A stretch of 64,000 nucleotides of DNA from Bacteroidota bacterium (GTDB taxonomy: Bacteria > Bacteroidota > Bacteroidia > Chitinophagales > Chitinophagaceae), in the NCBI GenBank assembly GCA_018267955.1, contig JAFDXL010000005.1, positions 496,001 to 560,000 on the forward strand. The letters run 5' to 3'. Both the position numbers and the translations under genes were made by a program. This document shows, piece after piece, positions 1-8,012 of this stretch. Numbering within the stretch: position 1 is the stretch's first letter; every line of letters begins with the position of its first letter. The notes below the pieces were generated by a model, which did not search any database, had not been told where the DNA came from, and saw only the letters and a program-made list of their open reading frames with translations.

Positions 1-737
1 CTGCTCCGCTGATGGCCCTGGTAGAAGTGATACCTGCGGTGCAAACCGAGCCTTCGGTTACCAACACATGTAAGCAATTGATGGCTGACTGGGGCAAAAT
101 AGCGGTGCTGGCAAAAGATACACCGGGCTTTATAGTGAACCGGGTGGCACGTCCGTTCTACGGAGAGGCATTACGTATATATGAAGAAGGGATTGCGGAC
201 ATAGCTACTATAGACTGGGCAATGACCGAGCTTGCAGGTTTTAAAATGGGGCCGTTTACGCTGACAGATTATATAGGCCACGATGTGAACTATGTGGTTA
301 CAGAAACTGTATTTCAATCCTTCTTCTACGATCCACGATACAAACCTTCATTCTCGCAAAAGCGCCTGCTCGAAGCAGGATGGCTGGGAAGGAAATCAGG
401 CAGAGGCTTTTACAATTATGCAGAAGGCGCGGTGCAACCCGAAGCAACCAAAGACGAATCGTTAGGCAAAGCTATCAGCGAACGCATCATCGCCATGCTG
501 ATCAATGAAGCTGTGGATGCTTTACATCTGAACATCGCATCTGCCAAAGACCTGGACCTGGCCATGACCAAAGGTGTAAATTATCCGAAAGGGTTATTAC
601 AGTGGTGCGATGAATGGGGTGCAGAAAAATGCCTTATGATACTCGATAATTTATATGCTGAATACCATGAGGATAGGTATCGCGCCAGCGTGTTGCTGAG
701 AAAAGCAGCCAGAAATAAGAGTTCAGTTATGCAATAA
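1..737 (+). CDS. 3-hydroxyacyl-CoA dehydrogenase, C-terminal part (5' end outside window)
   Basis: The reading frame is open to the left edge (first full codon at base 3), so the NAD-binding Rossmann half is missing and the first visible residues, APLMALVEV, correspond to the family's NPAPLM-LVEV segment. What remains holds the two helical 3HCDH C-terminal domains in tandem: one around DTPGFIVNRVARPFYGEA and GPFTLTDYIG, a second after about residue 155 around LINEAVDAL and YPKGLLQWCDEWG. This double C-terminal layout is that of PaaH-type enzymes, which oxidise 3-hydroxyacyl-CoA to 3-oxoacyl-CoA with NAD in fatty acid, phenylacetate or butyrate metabolism. The substrate cannot be told from this fragment. 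The stop codon overlaps the next start (TAATG), so the two genes are probably co-transcribed although their roles look unrelated. Confidence 0.88.
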   Translation, partial: APLMALVEVIPAVQTEPSVTNTCKQLMADWGKIAVLAKDTPGFIVNRVARPFYGEALRIYEEGIADIATIDWAMTELAGFKMGPFTLTDYIGHDVNYVVTETVFQSFFYDPRYKPSFSQKRLLEAGWLGRKSGRGFYNYAEGAVQPEATKDESLGKAISERIIAMLINEAVDALHLNIASAKDLDLAMTKGVNYPKGLLQWCDEWGAEKCLMILDNLYAEYHEDRYRASVLLRKAARNKSSVMQ

Positions 738-2494
738 TGATGAATCTTAATGACTATTTCATATCAGCCCCATTATCGGCCATCTACACGGTGATAATGG
801 GGCTTAGTATGGTAGTTTTTTTTGACCGCGCCGGTAAAGCCCTGTTTCGCAGCGAAGAGGTTTGGGCGAGAGGATTATATTTTTTTACGGGACTGTTATT
901 TCTATCATACCTGGTTCTTGTATGTTGCTTATTAGATTTAGCCACGACAGGATTATTTCGCATCATTGCTATAAGTCTTATTATCCTGGCCCTGCTGCCG
1001 GGGAAAAGTTCTATAGGTACATTACGGGATTTATTTAATAAGCTCGCTCCTGCATCAAAACGTAGCGTACTACAATATGGTGTTCTTTTAGCAGTGCTTG
1101 CGCTTATTGTTATCTCATTGTCACCCCCGACAGATGCGGATTCATTGGACTATCATTTAGGCATACCTGTTGAAATATTAAGAAGCCATGGACTTCATTT
1201 TGACGGAAGGAATTTGCATTTCAGAATGTTTGGTTTCGGCGAAATGCTCAATACATTGGGTATCGCAAATGGTTGTCCGCAATTGGGTGCATTCATACAA
1301 TTATTGGGAATAGTATGGCTAGTTATCATTTTCTCTAACATAATAAGTGTTGATGAGGTGTATCATGTTGCAGCACTTATTATCGGTATACCGGTGATGC
1401 TTTTTTTAATGGAAAGTCAAAAACATCAGATTACCGGGGCAGCGTGTAGTGCAGTATGCTTTTATGTTATCTCGCAAAAAAACCATGAGCTGAAAGGCAG
1501 GCTGCTATTACTATTAATAAGCAGTATGATTTTCATGGCTGGTTTAAAATATTCATTTATACTCAGCTTTGCAGTGCTGCTCTTATTACTTGTTTTAAAA
1601 ACAAAAAATGTAGCAATACCTATAGCAGGTTGTATTATAGGTGTTTGTATTTTCCTCGCACCCATGTTGATCTTCAAGTACCTGCAATACCACGATCCTT
1701 TATCACCAATGCTGGAACAGTTTTCGAAAAATCCGAACCCTGTTGTACTACACATGAAAACATATATACAACAATTTAAAGACTCCAAATTTCCCTTCCC
1801 GCTCAACCTGGTATTACCATCATCATTCGGATATTTATCTACAGTTTTAGGCATCAGCGGGTTTGTAATCGCTACTATTTTATTTTATTATCGCCGCTAC
1901 AAAATGGAAACGGTCGCTGTTGTTGTTTTTATACTGGGAACGACAGTATTAGGGCAAAAGACGGGGCGTTTTTTTATGGAACCTTATTTATGGGCTTTGC
2001 CCATATTCCTATCTGAATTACAGGAACGCAAATGGTTTAGATACCTGGTTATAGGCGGACAACTACAGTTCTTTTTATTGTTACCGATGCTCGGATATGC
2101 CGCAATAGAGTTAGGAAGAGGTAGCCTATCAGACAAACAACGCATTAGTGTACTAACAAAGCACGCTGCTGGATACGCTGAAAGCAGATGGATAGACAGT
2201 TTATTGCCCGGTAACGCAGTAATTGCAACAACAATCCGGTCGAGGGCTTTATTGCCACGACCTTATTTCCCGAAGGAATACTTTTCCCTGATGGGTATGA
2301 ACCGAAAAATATTTGACTCCCTGTTATTACAAAACTATAAAGTTGATTACCTGGTAATACCGGATGATATGGCAAATACTAAATTCAAGGGATACCATTT
2401 AAAAAAAATAGCAGTCAGAACCTTTAATAGTGCTACGAGAAACCCCTTCAACAGCGACCAATATACCCTTAGTATTTTCAAGATCGAGAAATAA
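737..2494 (+). CDS. Polytopic membrane protein, GT-C glycosyltransferase-like
   Basis: A 585-residue protein with around ten or more hydrophobic segments spread along its length. After the third or fourth segment comes a polar loop, SPPTDADSLDYHLGIPVE, whose acidic residues sit where GT-C fold enzymes (ArnT/PMT/RgtA-like, which use lipid-linked sugars) carry their catalytic aspartate. A soluble stretch of about 110 residues forms the C-terminus. This points to an inner membrane glycosyl or mannosyl transferase acting on envelope glycans, but no family-specific motif settles the donor or acceptor. The start overlaps the stop of the dehydrogenase gene by one base. ATG is doubled (ATGATG), so the start could be three bases later. 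The DNA is more A+T-rich than its neighbours, as is usual for membrane proteins. Confidence 0.6.
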   Translation: MMNLNDYFISAPLSAIYTVIMGLSMVVFFDRAGKALFRSEEVWARGLYFFTGLLFLSYLVLVCCLLDLATTGLFRIIAISLIILALLPGKSSIGTLRDLFNKLAPASKRSVLQYGVLLAVLALIVISLSPPTDADSLDYHLGIPVEILRSHGLHFDGRNLHFRMFGFGEMLNTLGIANGCPQLGAFIQLLGIVWLVIIFSNIISVDEVYHVAALIIGIPVMLFLMESQKHQITGAACSAVCFYVISQKNHELKGRLLLLLISSMIFMAGLKYSFILSFAVLLLLLVLKTKNVAIPIAGCIIGVCIFLAPMLIFKYLQYHDPLSPMLEQFSKNPNPVVLHMKTYIQQFKDSKFPFPLNLVLPSSFGYLSTVLGISGFVIATILFYYRRYKMETVAVVVFILGTTVLGQKTGRFFMEPYLWALPIFLSELQERKWFRYLVIGGQLQFFLLLPMLGYAAIELGRGSLSDKQRISVLTKHAAGYAESRWIDSLLPGNAVIATTIRSRALLPRPYFPKEYFSLMGMNRKIFDSLLLQNYKVDYLVIPDDMANTKFKGYHLKKIAVRTFNSATRNPFNSDQYTLSIFKIEK

Positions 2495-2496
2495 GG

Positions 2497-2751
2497 CTAT
2501 TTGCAAGCCGCCACATCAGGGTCTTTGACGATGCTATCCATATGGGCAAGCGCGTCATCTACATTGGGATATTTTTTCATGATCTTTTCCAGCCTGCAAT
2601 CGCACATAGATTTTGCAGCAGCATCGTCCTTGCCATTTGCTTTTGCATCATTGACGCAGCTATGCAGAAAAGATTCTTTGCTTTCTGAATCCCACCCTGT
2701 GCAGGAACTGAGTGTACAAATTACTATAAGCAGCGGGGCAATATATTTCAT
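2497..2751 (-). CDS. Small lipoprotein of unknown function
   Basis: An 84-residue protein beginning with a lipoprotein signal: positive N-terminus, hydrophobic core and a lipobox LSSC with Cys17 as the acylation site. The mature part is charged and holds three or four further cysteines (one in SCVND, two in SMCDCRLE, one at the C-terminus), which could form disulfides or bind a metal in the periplasm. I do not recognise the family. It is convergent with the membrane protein gene (2 bases between stops) and divergent from mfd. Confidence 0.7.
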   Translation of the reverse strand: MKYIAPLLIVICTLSSCTGWDSESKESFLHSCVNDAKANGKDDAAAKSMCDCRLEKIMKKYPNVDDALAHMDSIVKDPDVAACK

Positions 2752-2831
2752 ACAGGATGTTTAATCTCTAAGATAACTCAATTGCTTCGGAATTTCACTT
2801 TTTATATGGCCTATTTGCAGCTTGTTTCCCT

Positions 2832-2839
2832 TAAATTTG
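2832..2839 (+). promoter_or_regulatory. Bacteroidota -7 promoter box for mfd
   Basis: TAAATTTG fits the Bacteroidota sigma-70 consensus TAnnTTTG exactly. It ends only 7 bases before the mfd ATG, so transcription should begin on or just before the start codon. A TTTG at 2814-2817 is a possible upstream element, but its spacing of 14 is short. Confidence 0.6.
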
Positions 2840-2846
2840 CATCCGC

Positions 2847-5800
2847 ATGAATTTGCAGGTGTTGCTGGGATTGTATCAAAATGATATCCGCTTAAAACAA
2901 ATAGCGGCCGGCGTTTCATTGCCCGGACTCAAATTCAGGGCGCACCTGGATAATCTTCGCGGCTCTTCCGTAGGGTTTATTGCAAGCGCTGTATGGCAGC
3001 AGGCAGATGTAAACCACGTATTTATCCTTAACGACCGGGAAGAAGCAGCTTACTTCCATAATGACCTGGAACAACTGACTGGCGCACTGGATATTTGTTT
3101 CTTTCCCGATTCCTTCAAGCGTAGTGGCAATTTTACAGAGCTGAACAGCAGCCATGTGATGCTGCGCACGGAAGCACTGACGAAATTCAGTGCAGACAGG
3201 GTGCACAAAAAAGTACTCGTTACCTATCCCGAAGCATTGTTTGAAAAAGTAGTGAACCCGAAGGCGCTTTCCGGCAACATGATCTCCATCAAGGTAAGCG
3301 AAGCATTGAATGTGGATGCACTCATGGAGCGATTTGTGGACCTTGGATTCCGCCGGGAAGACTTTGTATATGAGCCGGGACAGTTTGCTATGCGCGGCGG
3401 TATATTGGATATCTATTCCTTCGGCAATGAGCATCCGTACCGTATTGAGTTGTTTGGCAATGAAGTAGACAGCATCAGGATATTTAACCCCGAAACGCAG
3501 CTTTCTGAAAAGAAACTACTACAGGTTTCCATATTACCGAATATAGAAACCAAGTTTGAAACAAAGGAAAAAATATCGCTGCTCGATTACCTGCCGGAGA
3601 ATACCGTGATATGGGCTAAGGACCTGGACTACACCCTGGGAAAACTAGGCAAGCTGGAAGAAAGCATGGAGCAGGCGGTTAGCCGTAAGCAAGTGGCAGT
3701 AGAGCATGAAGAAGAATGGCTGGCGGAACTGACTACAGAAGATTTTGAGAAGACAGAAAACTGGCTACAGCAAATAAAACACCGGCATATACTGGAGTGG
3801 TACAATCACTCCCTGGAGCGTATAACAGGCGAACCGGTAACTGTAACTATACAATTTGCAACAGAGGAACAACCTGTATTCAACAGGCAGTTCAATATGC
3901 TGATAACAGACCTGCAAAGACAGAGCACCGTTGGTTATACCCCTTATATCTTTGCAGAGAATACCAAGCAGCTGGAGCGTTTACGCAGCATATTTGAAGA
4001 CCTGCAGGCACAGATCAATTTTGTGCCGATACCAACTGCCATTAGTAAAGGATTTGTAGATCATGAGAAGAAGGTATTGTGTTATACAGATCACCAGATA
4101 TTTCAGCGCTATCATAAATACAAAGTAAAACAGGCGTACACCAAAGGCAAGGCACTCACCATGCGTGCGCTGCGCGAACTACAGCCGGGAGACTTTGTAA
4201 CCCATATAGATCACGGTGTAGGTACTTATAGTGGATTACAGAAAATAGAAGTGAATGGCAACATACAGGAAGCTATACGCATCATCTATAAGGACAATGA
4301 TGTACTGTATGTAAACATCATCTCGCTACACAAAATCAGTAAGTACACCGGCAAAGAAGGTACGCGGCCCAAGATCAACAAACTGGGAAGTGATGCCTGG
4401 GAGAAACTTAAGAACAAAACCAAAAAGCAGGTTAAGGATATTGCCAGCGACCTGATAAAACTATACGCAAAACGTAAGGCATCGCAAGGATTCGCGCATA
4501 CACCGGACAGTTACCTGCAAACCGAGCTCGAGGCATCGTTCTTTTACGAAGATACCCCAGATCAAAGCAAGGCAACTGCCGATGTGAAACGTGATATGGA
4601 GTCTACATCGCCGATGGACCGACTGGTATGCGGTGATGTGGGCTTTGGTAAAACAGAGATAGCCATACGTGCAGCATTTAAGACAGTAGCCGATAATAAA
4701 CAGGCAGCAATACTGGTTCCTACTACCATACTTGCCTTTCAGCACTACCAGACATTTAAAGAAAGGTTGAACGATTTTCCTTGTAATGTAGATTATGTGA
4801 ACCGTTTCAAAAGTGCGAAGGAGAAAAAAGAAACGCTGAAACGACTGGAGGAAGGAAAGATAGACATCATCATAGGTACTCACGCTATATTAGGCAAGGA
4901 TGTAAAGTTCAAAGATCTGGGACTGCTTATTATAGACGAAGAACAAAAGTTTGGTGTGGGCGCCAAAGAAAAGCTACGCGAACTAAAAGCGAACGTAGAT
5001 ACACTTACTCTTACTGCCACACCGATACCACGTACATTGCAGTTCTCTTTAATGAACGCACGCGACCTGAGTATTATCAATACACCGCCGCCAAACAGGC
5101 AGCCGGTGCATACCGAAGTACTTGTGTTTGATGAATATGCTATACGCGACGCCATCTATTTTGAAACAGAACGTGGCGGCCAGGTGTACTTTGTACACAA
5201 CCGTGTGCAGAGCTTGCCAGAAATGGTAACGCTGCTGCGCAATCTGTGCCCCGACCTGGAAATAGGCATGGCACATGGGCAGATGGAAGGCCATAAGCTG
5301 GAAGAAGCCCTGTTTAACTTCATTGAGCATAAGTATGATGTGCTTTGCTGTACCAATATCGTGGAAAGCGGCGTAGACATCTCTAATGCCAACACCATCT
5401 TCATTAATAACGCACATCAATTTGGCCTCAGCGATCTGCACCAGCTGCGTGGCCGTGTAGGGCGTAATAACAAAAAAGCATTCTGCTACCTGATAGCACC
5501 GCCAACAAGCCTGCTACCAAATGATAGCCGCAAGCGACTGCAAACATTAGAACAATTCAATGAACTAGGCAGTGGCTTCCAGATAGCGATGCGCGACCTG
5601 GATATACGTGGTGCAGGTAACCTGCTGGGTGGGGAGCAAAGTGGCTTTATTGCGGAGATAGGTTTTGAGATGTACCAGAAAATACTGGCAGAAGCTATGC
5701 GCGAGCTGAAGACCAGCGATTTCAAAGATGTCTTTAAACAAGAGCTGGAACGTAAAAAAGAATTTGTCAGCGACTGTACTATAGATACTGACCTGGAGAT

Positions 5801-6239
5801 ACTGATACCCGACAGCTATGTTGAAAATATCAACGAAAGGCTATCGCTGTACACCCAGATAGATGATATAGAAGACAACGATAAGCTCCTGGCATTCTCT
5901 GCTGAATTGCAGGACCGCTTTGGGCCTGTACCAAATCCTGTTCAGGAACTGTTCAATACTGTACGCTGCCGAACTATAGCCCGCGAGCTTGGGTTTGAGA
6001 AACTGATATTGAAGAATGAGCAAATGCGCCTCTACTTTATCAGCGATCCGGACTCGGCCTATTTCGAGTCGCAAACGTTTAACCACATCATGTCTTACAT
6101 ACAGAAGCAGACCAATAATGCCCGTCTGAAACAAGTTGGTAAAAACTTTATGCTGCTGGTTGATAAGATCAAAAGCATGAGCGATGCGCTCTGGTTTCTT
6201 GAAGGCATTGAAAGGTCTATGCCGGCTGTTCTCGTTTAA
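2847..6239 (+). CDS. mfd: Transcription-repair coupling factor Mfd
   Basis: At 1130 residues it has the length and domain order of Mfd: UvrB-like N-terminal region (about 1-330), the RNA polymerase-interacting domain beginning near residue 430 with LQPGDFVTHIDHGVGTY, a RecG-like translocase with Walker A GDVGFGKT (Lys602) and DEEQ box (697-700), helicase motifs through QLRGRVGR and the TRG region RDLDIRGAGNLLGGEQSG, and a C-terminal regulatory domain. Mfd displaces RNA polymerase stalled at DNA damage and recruits UvrA for transcription-coupled nucleotide excision repair. It is transcribed alone. The start is fixed by the adjacent promoter at 2832-2839. Confidence 0.98.
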   Translation: MNLQVLLGLYQNDIRLKQIAAGVSLPGLKFRAHLDNLRGSSVGFIASAVWQQADVNHVFILNDREEAAYFHNDLEQLTGALDICFFPDSFKRSGNFTELNSSHVMLRTEALTKFSADRVHKKVLVTYPEALFEKVVNPKALSGNMISIKVSEALNVDALMERFVDLGFRREDFVYEPGQFAMRGGILDIYSFGNEHPYRIELFGNEVDSIRIFNPETQLSEKKLLQVSILPNIETKFETKEKISLLDYLPENTVIWAKDLDYTLGKLGKLEESMEQAVSRKQVAVEHEEEWLAELTTEDFEKTENWLQQIKHRHILEWYNHSLERITGEPVTVTIQFATEEQPVFNRQFNMLITDLQRQSTVGYTPYIFAENTKQLERLRSIFEDLQAQINFVPIPTAISKGFVDHEKKVLCYTDHQIFQRYHKYKVKQAYTKGKALTMRALRELQPGDFVTHIDHGVGTYSGLQKIEVNGNIQEAIRIIYKDNDVLYVNIISLHKISKYTGKEGTRPKINKLGSDAWEKLKNKTKKQVKDIASDLIKLYAKRKASQGFAHTPDSYLQTELEASFFYEDTPDQSKATADVKRDMESTSPMDRLVCGDVGFGKTEIAIRAAFKTVADNKQAAILVPTTILAFQHYQTFKERLNDFPCNVDYVNRFKSAKEKKETLKRLEEGKIDIIIGTHAILGKDVKFKDLGLLIIDEEQKFGVGAKEKLRELKANVDTLTLTATPIPRTLQFSLMNARDLSIINTPPPNRQPVHTEVLVFDEYAIRDAIYFETERGGQVYFVHNRVQSLPEMVTLLRNLCPDLEIGMAHGQMEGHKLEEALFNFIEHKYDVLCCTNIVESGVDISNANTIFINNAHQFGLSDLHQLRGRVGRNNKKAFCYLIAPPTSLLPNDSRKRLQTLEQFNELGSGFQIAMRDLDIRGAGNLLGGEQSGFIAEIGFEMYQKILAEAMRELKTSDFKDVFKQELERKKEFVSDCTIDTDLEILIPDSYVENINERLSLYTQIDDIEDNDKLLAFSAELQDRFGPVPNPVQELFNTVRCRTIARELGFEKLILKNEQMRLYFISDPDSAYFESQTFNHIMSYIQKQTNNARLKQVGKNFMLLVDKIKSMSDALWFLEGIERSMPAVLV

Positions 6240-6393
6240 TAATTTATTGTTAGCACTATTGCAGCTTTCGGCGTTATTGTATATTTAACCCGCAATACCC
6301 CCTGTTGCAACGCCCATCTACTATGCCGTTATAGGCATAAACAAAGCTATATGCTGTGCTGCAGGGAATAGTATTACCCGCCAAACAAACAAC

Positions 6394-7038
6394 ATGAAGA
6401 AGATAAAACTGGTGGTGGCAGACGATCATCATATTTTGCTGGATGGTTTGAAGGCATTGCTGCAAAAACAAAAAGACATTGAGGTTGCAGGACTGTATGA
6501 TAATGGTAACAGCTTGTTTGATGAGCTGGCAAAAACCTTGCCTGACGTGGCATTGGTGGACATAAACATGCCGGGGATGAGCGGAGATGTACTGACCAGG
6601 AAAATCAAGGAATTCTTCCCGTCTGTATATGTCATAACACTTTCCATGCATGATGATGCCACACATATCATGGAAATGATAGAGGCCGGAGTATCGGGCT
6701 ACTTACTAAAAAATGTAAATGATAAAGAACTGCTGGAAGCAATTCGTACGGTGGCAGACGGCAAGATGTATTTCTCCTCCGAAGTATCAGAGAAGATAAC
6801 AACGATGGTCATTAACCAGCAACGCAAGTTATCTCAGCCTGAAGAACCGAAACTTACAGACCGCGAGCTGGAAATATTAAAGCTGATAGCCAAAGAATAC
6901 AGCAATGCACAGATAGCAGAAACACTTTTCATCAGCGAACGCACCGTAGAAACCCACAGAAAAAATATGCTGCGCAAAACCAACAATAAAACTATAGTAG
7001 GCTTAATGAAGTATGCTATGGAACGCCAGCTTATCTGA
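6394..7038 (+). CDS. NarL/FixJ-family response regulator
   Basis: 214 residues in two domains. The receiver (1-125) starts KKIKLVVADDHHILLDGL, with the phospho-acceptor Asp in VALVDINMPGMSG and the conserved Lys in SGYLLKNVNDKELLEAI. The C-terminal LuxR-type helix-turn-helix (about 148-214) reads LTDRELEILKLIAKEYSNAQIAETLFISERTVETHRKNM. It is a DNA-binding two-component regulator. No histidine kinase gene lies next to it, so the partner is elsewhere (orphan in this window). It lies between mfd and a lipoprotein gene on the same strand, separated from each by more than 120 bases, which suggests its own transcript. Confidence 0.93.
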   Translation: MKKIKLVVADDHHILLDGLKALLQKQKDIEVAGLYDNGNSLFDELAKTLPDVALVDINMPGMSGDVLTRKIKEFFPSVYVITLSMHDDATHIMEMIEAGVSGYLLKNVNDKELLEAIRTVADGKMYFSSEVSEKITTMVINQQRKLSQPEEPKLTDRELEILKLIAKEYSNAQIAETLFISERTVETHRKNMLRKTNNKTIVGLMKYAMERQLI

Positions 7039-7117
7039 TACCATATCTGCTATCTACGTGGTAGCACGGATATAAAAATACCAACGTGCCTGTATTTTAA
7101 CCCTGTAGTGCCGGAGA

Positions 7118-7125
7118 TATTTTTG
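7118..7125 (+). promoter_or_regulatory. -7 promoter box for Asn/Thr-rich lipoprotein
   Basis: TATTTTTG matches TAnnTTTG in the 129-base gap before the lipoprotein ATG at 7168. The resulting leader would be about 35 bases. No clear -33 TTTG was found. Confidence 0.45.
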
Positions 7126-7167
7126 CCTTAACAAATTCTATATCGTTAACGCAAAAAATCGCTCAAT

Positions 7168-7959
7168 ATGAGAAATATCTCCAAAATTGCTTTAGCTGCA
7201 TTGGTAATATCAGCAGCATCCTGTGATAAAAATAACACCACAACCACCCCTACCAATAATAATAACAACAACAATAATACAACAACAACGCCCACAGCTA
7301 CCTATCCTACACCAAGCGGCAGTGATATCAGCGGGGCGCTGATCAGCATCAAGATGAAGTATAATACTTCTGTTACCGGCTCGCCCGTGCCTATATCCCT
7401 GGAAAGCCAGATAGGCGCTGCTGTATTTTACAGCGCACCGGGATCAAGCACTATGGTAGATGCAGGTGCTGTGAGTGTCAACACCATCAGCCTGGATAAA
7501 AATGCCAGCAACAACAGCTATTCCAAGATGGGCACGATGGGCCTTACACCTGCTACGCTGGACTTCGACAAGGGATCTAACTGGAATGTGGGCGGCAGTG
7601 GCAGCGTTACAGCTTTCACATACAATCACACCACCACTTTCCCTGAATATACAGGTACGCTGCCATCTACCGTTACTAAGGCAAGTGGCATTACATTAAG
7701 CCTGTCATCAGAAGTAAGCAATGCAGATTCTGTATATGTACTGGTATCCGCGGGCAATACCAGTGTACTGAAAGCATTTGCGGCAAGCGCCACCAATATC
7801 GTCATTAAAGCATCAGACCTGGCCGGCTTACCGAATGTATCTGACAATACTGCTATAATGGAAGTATGTCCGTTTCGCTATGTGATGACCACACAAAATG
7901 GTAAGAAGTATGTAGCGATCAAAGAACAGGCAGTGGTTCAAAACGTGAACATTAATTAA
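7168..7959 (+). CDS. Secreted lipoprotein with Asn/Thr-rich linker, unknown function
   Basis: 263 residues. The N-terminus (MRNISKIALAALVISAASC) is a lipoprotein signal with lipobox SAASC. It is followed by a low-complexity linker of Asn and Thr (about residues 22-45, including eight Asn in a row) and then a roughly 210-residue domain rich in Ser, Thr, Val and Gly with alternating hydrophobic residues, as in a beta-sandwich. The likely place is the outer membrane, with the linker holding the domain off the surface. No enzyme motif is visible and I do not recognise the family. It is followed by a bidirectional terminator shared with rng. Confidence 0.75.
   Translation: MRNISKIALAALVISAASCDKNNTTTTPTNNNNNNNNTTTTPTATYPTPSGSDISGALISIKMKYNTSVTGSPVPISLESQIGAAVFYSAPGSSTMVDAGAVSVNTISLDKNASNNSYSKMGTMGLTPATLDFDKGSNWNVGGSGSVTAFTYNHTTTFPEYTGTLPSTVTKASGITLSLSSEVSNADSVYVLVSAGNTSVLKAFAASATNIVIKASDLAGLPNVSDNTAIMEVCPFRYVMTTQNGKKYVAIKEQAVVQNVNIN
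7255..7290 (+). repeat. AAT/AAC/ACA trinucleotide tract inside a lipoprotein gene
   Basis: Eight AAY codons (7255-7278) followed by four ACN codons (7279-7290) form a near-microsatellite that codes for the Asn8-Thr4 linker. Length changes in units of three would alter linker length without breaking the frame. Confidence 0.8.
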
Positions 7960-7985
7960 TAATACACCCCTCTGATCGAAAAAAG

Positions 7986-8008
7986 AAAGCCCGGTTTTTC
8001 CGGGCTTT
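7986..8008. terminator. Bidirectional rho-independent terminator
   Basis: A 9-bp perfect stem (AAAGCCCGG / CCGGGCTTT) with a 5-base T loop lies between convergent genes. The A-rich left flank and T-rich right arm suit termination on both strands. Confidence 0.9.
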
Positions 8009-8012
8009 AACT

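Noticed and set aside
2501-2764. Plus-strand frame of 87 codons opposite the small lipoprotein
   Set aside because: It is the mirror of a gene with a clear lipobox on the other strand, has no promoter and no recognisable product.
7228-7300. CRISPR-like or satellite repeat
   Set aside because: It is a simple trinucleotide tract inside a lipoprotein frame with no spacers.
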